This document shows, piece after piece, positions 41,583 through 44,616 of a stretch of 44,616 nt of DNA. The notes beneath the pieces were generated by a model, which worked only from the letters and a program-made list of their open reading frames with translations, did not search any database and was not told where the DNA came from. Made by a program: the position numbers and the translations under genes. This stretch comes from Lentisphaeria bacterium (lineage in GTDB: Bacteria > Verrucomicrobiota > Lentisphaeria > Victivallales > Victivallaceae). The stretch's first letter is position 1. Every line of letters begins with the position of its first letter. The stretch lies in NCBI GenBank assembly GCA_018265615.1, contig JABLYX010000045.1, positions 1 to 44,616 of the forward strand, written 5' to 3'.

Positions 41583-42059
41583 TTATTCGGCGGAGCAGCA
41601 GATTTCGCCGCCGCTCAGGACGAGATTGAGATGGCGGAGCCTGTGGTAGAAATGGTTGAAGTCATCGCTGTTGTATTGCGGCATGCGCTTCTGCAGAAGG
41701 CTGTCGAAAAGGATATCGATATTTTCGATATGGCGCCTGGCGTGCGGAGTGAGCTCGATAATGCGTTCACGATGATCCTCGCTGCCCGGCGATACGGTCA
41801 GAAGCCGCCTTTCAATGAGCTTCCGGGTGGCAACGGAGACGGCTCCTTTGGTCAGGCCGGTCCGGCTGATGACTTTCTGGAGCGGGCAGGGGGCGACTTC
41901 CGCGATATAGAGCAGCATCAGGATCTGGAGCCGGCTGATACTTTCGAACGGGTTCGGTTCTTCCAGATTTTCCCAGTAGATATTGATGGCTTCGCACCTG
42001 ATATCATATAACCGGTGATAGATTTGCTCAAGCTCGCAGGCAAATTTTGCTTCGGGCAT
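41583..42059 (-). CDS. MarR-family transcriptional regulator
   Basis: A 158-residue winged-helix regulator: ISRLQILMLLYIAEVAPCPLQKVISRTGLTKGAVSVATRKLIERRLLTVSPGSEDHRERIIELTP is the MarR DNA-binding core, including the wing (EDHRERIIELT). The helices around it form the dimer interface. I use the start at 42059, because the promoter at 42108-42135 predicts transcription from about 42101, which would leave the ATG at 42116 outside the message. It lies 96 bases upstream of the ADP-ribosylglycohydrolase gene on the same strand and probably controls that gene and itself. Confidence 0.85.
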   Translation of the reverse strand: MPEAKFACELEQIYHRLYDIRCEAINIYWENLEEPNPFESISRLQILMLLYIAEVAPCPLQKVISRTGLTKGAVSVATRKLIERRLLTVSPGSEDHRERIIELTPHARRHIENIDILFDSLLQKRMPQYNSDDFNHFYHRLRHLNLVLSGGEICCSAE

Positions 42060-42098
42060 AATTCCGCTCAGATTGTCGTTGGATGATAAAATTGCATC

Positions 42099-42135
42099 AT
42101 TTCGTGAAATATACATGAAAAATTTTGGGAGTCAA
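42099..42135 (-). promoter_or_regulatory. marR promoter with overlapping palindromes
   Basis: On the minus strand TTGACT (42130-42135), a 16-base spacer and TATATT (42108-42113). ATTTC-GT-GAAAT (42099-42110) overlaps the -10 and start site, and ATGAT/ATCAT arms follow within 25 bases. This is the usual arrangement of MarR autoregulation. From here to the channel stop at 42312 no gene or other clear structure was seen. Confidence 0.6.
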
Positions 42136-42311
42136 GTCGTATTTTAATAAAAATATGTGGAAAGGTGAAGCCGCGGATGGCGGACTGGCTTGCATTTGGA
42201 CTATCAGGTCGCTTCCTGTCCCGGGAACCCGCCTGCGGCCGGGGGCATGTATGGCGCGATACGTAAAATAAAATGGGACGGGCCTCGTTGCCGCACCTTG
42301 CCGCCGGAGTG

Positions 42312-44060
42312 TCAGGGCGCGGCCGGTTCCGGGGCCGCCGCCGGGCTGAATTCCGTTTTCGGCACGAAGCCCGCAAAGCGTTTATGGTCGAGCACCGGCA
42401 GATAGTCGAGGCCGTATACTTCGAAGCATACCTTTGCTTTGTTCACGTCGTCGTCCGGAGAGAGGGTCAGCAGCGGTTTCATCATAAGCTGTTTTGCCGT
42501 GAGAGAGGGGTCAGCCGCCTCTCCGAGCCGGTCCGGCATGACGATGCCGAGCAGCTTCGAATCGGCGTTCAACACCGGAAGGTACGGGATTTCCGCGCTT
42601 TTCAACAGCTTTTTGAGTTCAGCCAGTGAAGTCGAGGGTTCGGCCCGGCTGAAGCCGGTCTTCAGGTAAGGTGCGATCGTCATGTGCCGGTTGATCTGCT
42701 GCAGCGGAACCGCGTCGATCAGGTGCCGCTCCCCGAGTACTTTCGTATAAACCGAATATGGCTCGAAAAATCTCGCGGTGAAGTAGGAGAGGCCCGAAAC
42801 GATCATCAGGGGGACCATCATCATGAAATCGCCTGTAATCTCGACAATGAGGAAGATTCCGGTCAGCGGCGCGCGCAGCGCCGCCGTAAATACGCCGCAC
42901 ATGCCCGCCGCCACGAAATTCGCGTCGGAGAGCTGAATCCCCGTGACCATGGTCACCAGCCGTGCGACCAACAGCCCGGTGAAGGCCCCTGTGAACATCG
43001 TCGGCGCGAAGATGCCGCCGTCCCCGCCGCATTCGAGCGTGAAGACCGTTGCGACCACTTTCAGGAGTATGACCGCGCCGCTCAGCAGCAGGAGATTCCA
43101 ACCGTGGTTCCACTGCTGGAGATCGTTTTTATCGGCTCCGGAAAAGAGCATCTGTACAAAATTGTAACCGTCTCCGGCGAGGATCGGAAAGAGGCAGAGA
43201 AGCCCGGCCAGTCCGGCGCAGCCGACTCCGAGCCTGACCCAGCGGTTCGGCAGGAACTTCTTCAGCCATTCGCCGAAATGGTAATTGAGCCGGATCAGGT
43301 AGACGCCGACGAAGGCGCTCACGATTCCGAGCAGAATGAAATGCGGCAGGGAGTGCATCGGCCACGGTGCGGCCGGGACCTTGAACATGCTGCCGCTGCC
43401 GAAGATCGCCTCCGCAATGATCGCGGCCCCCGCCGAAGAGAGCAGGATCGGCACAAGGCGTCGCCGCGCCTGGCGCGGAAAGACGACCTCAAGCGCGAAC
43501 AGCGCACCTGCGATCGGGCTGCCGAAGACGGCTGAAATTCCGGCCGCCGTTCCGCACACCATCAGTGTGCCGCGCTTGTCGGCTGAAAGCCGGCAGAGCC
43601 AGCCGGTTTTGCTGCCGATCGCGGCTCCGGTGAGGACACTCGGCGTTTCGAGTCCGGCCGAACCGCCGAGCCCGACCGTGACCGCGCTTGTAAAAATGTG
43701 GGAAAAGGTTTCGAGCCACGACATTTCCGGCTGCTGTTCCTGCAGGTCGTAAATGACCCAGGAAAGGTTGGTCGCCTGATGCTTGCGCAGCAGGAGCCGG
43801 GCGAGCAGGAAGGCTCCGACGAGTCCGGCGGCGGGCAGCAGCAGCGCCGCGGCGGTGAGGCCGTGCTGGCGCAGCAGCGGCGCGAGTCCGGAGAGAGAGC
43901 CGGCCCCGAGCTTCATCACACCCGCGCCGATTCCGGTGACGAGCCCGGTGATGACGCCGAGCAGGATCAGAAAGCCGTTTTCTCCGAGATGATAGTACAA
44001 AAACACCACCATCCGCAGAAAGTAGTGTTTGTAATCGAACAGAATTCCCCTCTCATGCAT
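42312..44060 (-). CDS. ClC-type chloride channel/transporter with two CBS domains
   Basis: A 582-residue membrane protein. Family landmarks are GGSAGLETPSVLTGAAIGS (equivalent to the G-R/K-E-G-P motif; the gating Glu is kept), GTAAGISAVFGSPIAGALFALEVVF, GDGYNFVQ, and GGDGGIFAPTMFTGAFTG (the G-x-F-x-P motif). About ten hydrophobic helices occupy residues 25-450. The last 130 residues form a CBS pair (IPYLPVLNADSKLLGIVMPDRL, LDYLPVLDHKRFAGFVPKTEF) that may sense nucleotides. The first selectivity motif GSGIP is not present where expected (QATNLSWVIYDLQ). It may carry Cl-/H+ exchange or another anion. AGGAGGAG precedes the ATG at 44060. A second ClC-type gene lies upstream on the same strand. 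Confidence 0.9.
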   Translation of the reverse strand: MHERGILFDYKHYFLRMVVFLYYHLGENGFLILLGVITGLVTGIGAGVMKLGAGSLSGLAPLLRQHGLTAAALLLPAAGLVGAFLLARLLLRKHQATNLSWVIYDLQEQQPEMSWLETFSHIFTSAVTVGLGGSAGLETPSVLTGAAIGSKTGWLCRLSADKRGTLMVCGTAAGISAVFGSPIAGALFALEVVFPRQARRRLVPILLSSAGAAIIAEAIFGSGSMFKVPAAPWPMHSLPHFILLGIVSAFVGVYLIRLNYHFGEWLKKFLPNRWVRLGVGCAGLAGLLCLFPILAGDGYNFVQMLFSGADKNDLQQWNHGWNLLLLSGAVILLKVVATVFTLECGGDGGIFAPTMFTGAFTGLLVARLVTMVTGIQLSDANFVAAGMCGVFTAALRAPLTGIFLIVEITGDFMMMVPLMIVSGLSYFTARFFEPYSVYTKVLGERHLIDAVPLQQINRHMTIAPYLKTGFSRAEPSTSLAELKKLLKSAEIPYLPVLNADSKLLGIVMPDRLGEAADPSLTAKQLMMKPLLTLSPDDDVNKAKVCFEVYGLDYLPVLDHKRFAGFVPKTEFSPAAAPEPAAP

Positions 44061-44108
44061 GGATACTCCTCCTCATTTCTCCATATCGCGAAAGATTCCT
44101 CTGACGGT

Positions 44109-44138
44109 AATATAACTGCGAAACCATAAATTTGCCAG
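44109..44138 (-). promoter_or_regulatory. Possible promoter between the two channel genes
   Basis: On the minus strand CTGGCA (44133-44138), an 18-base spacer and TATATT (44109-44114) precede the complete channel gene. The -35 is weak. Confidence 0.35.
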
Positions 44139-44190
44139 TCGAACGGCATAAAGAGAGAAAAGAGTCACTGCGGATGCGGCAGGCATGAAT

Positions 44191-44616
44191 CTAGAAAGAG
44201 TTGGCTTCGCGGACCATTTTCCGGTATTTGGCGAAGATCGGAGCTTTGGCGATAAAGCCGTGGAACGTGCCGTTTTCGTCGCATACCGGCAGATATTTCA
44301 GGTTGAATTTTTCGAAGTTCGCCATGGCGCGGGCGAGGTCGTCGTCGGGAGAGACCGTGCCGGCGGGGGACTCCATGAGATCCATGACGAGCAGGAGTCC
44401 GTAAACCTTCGGATTCAGCATGACGCTCAACACCTTTTCGAGATGAACCACGCCGAGCAGCCTGCCGTTGTCGTCGAGGACGGGGAAGATCTCTTCCGGG
44501 GTGCTTTCGACGAGATCGATCAGGCGTTCGAGCGGCTGGTCGATTTTGAGGACGTGGTAATTCCGGTTCAGGCAGAGCCGGACGGGCAGGGCGCGGAGCA
44601 TGGTCCGGTCGCGGTC
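44191..44616 (-). CDS. Partial ClC-type channel, C-terminal CBS domains
   Basis: The frame runs from the window edge to a TAG at 44191 and gives about 142 residues. DRDRTMLRALPVRLCLNRNYHVLKI is the linker that normally follows the last ClC membrane helix. A CBS pair comes next (IFPVLDDNGRLLGVVHLEKVLSVML and LKYLPVCDENGTFHGFIAKAPIFAKYR). The end matches the two-CBS tail of Bacteroidota/PVC ClC channels (SKxxIFxxYR-type). The N-terminal channel part lies beyond the window. It is a paralogue of the gene at 42312, in tandem, 130 bases upstream. Confidence 0.75.
   Translation of the reverse strand, partial: DRDRTMLRALPVRLCLNRNYHVLKIDQPLERLIDLVESTPEEIFPVLDDNGRLLGVVHLEKVLSVMLNPKVYGLLLVMDLMESPAGTVSPDDDLARAMANFEKFNLKYLPVCDENGTFHGFIAKAPIFAKYRKMVREANSF

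Noticed and set aside
1..44616. CRISPR array, insertion sequence, prophage, riboswitch or rRNA
   Set aside because: No regular spaced repeats, transposase, phage structural gene, recognisable aptamer or rRNA sequence was found on either strand.

Overview
The window is GC-rich bacterial chromosome, densely coding on both strands. It combines many pseudopilins of the H-X9-DG/DUF1559-like type, secreted glycosidases, sulfatases with an oxygen-independent maturase, and LacI/GntR/AraC regulators. Together these suggest a polysaccharide-degrading anaerobe of the PVC group, most like Lentisphaerota (Victivallis and relatives). That is inference from gene content; no rRNA or other phylogenetic marker was available for comparison.

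Layout. 1-2050 (minus): the start of a possible acetyltransferase and a sialate O-acetylesterase. 2219-5762 (plus): a pseudopilin, an inositol-phosphatase-family enzyme, RimO and PgsA, the first three coupled by ATGA overlaps. 5834-5921: tRNA-Ser(GGA) with its own promoter and terminator. 6181-13653: LacI regulator, pseudopilin, very large secreted GH42-like protein, and a DUF5696/GH101-like protein. 13812-14848 (minus): a Fur-family repressor and a 6-pyruvoyl-tetrahydropterin-synthase/QueD-like protein behind a palindromic operator. 15139-16744: GntR-LacI hybrid regulator and a broken pseudopilin/hydrolase hybrid. 16929-23015: a second GntR-LacI regulator, a pseudopilin and two secreted clan GH-A hydrolases, the second with a CBM9-like tail. 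23079-26556: a GH63-like glycosidase between two minus-strand AraC regulators. 26712-33048: an overlapping operon of three sulfatases, the anaerobic sulfatase maturase and a TauE/SafE exporter. 33260-33897 (minus): a small operon of unknown short proteins. 34142-36207: two glycosyltransferases. 36221-39972: a GGQ release-factor-like protein (minus), then purD, a lipoprotein and a PIN-PhoH ATPase. 40077-42059 (minus): an ADP-ribosylglycohydrolase-family protein and a MarR regulator. 42312-44616 (minus): one complete and one partial ClC-type channel.

How the genes may work together. The organising pattern is a repeated cassette of sugar-type regulator, pseudopilin and secreted glycosidase: two intact copies (6181-11703 and 16929-23015) and one decayed copy (15139-16744). 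I read each as a substrate-specific glycan-use locus in which a pseudopilin sits where Bacteroidota loci carry SusC/D. This is a hypothesis. The sulfatases and the GH63-like enzyme have no signal peptide, so they probably act inside the cell on imported sulfated sugars. The maturase would activate the sulfatases and the exporter would remove sulfur oxyanions.

No insertion sequence, integrase, CRISPR array, rRNA or replication origin was seen. No gene-free stretch exceeds about 300 bases; the longest, 14849-15138, holds the divergent fur and GntR-LacI promoters.
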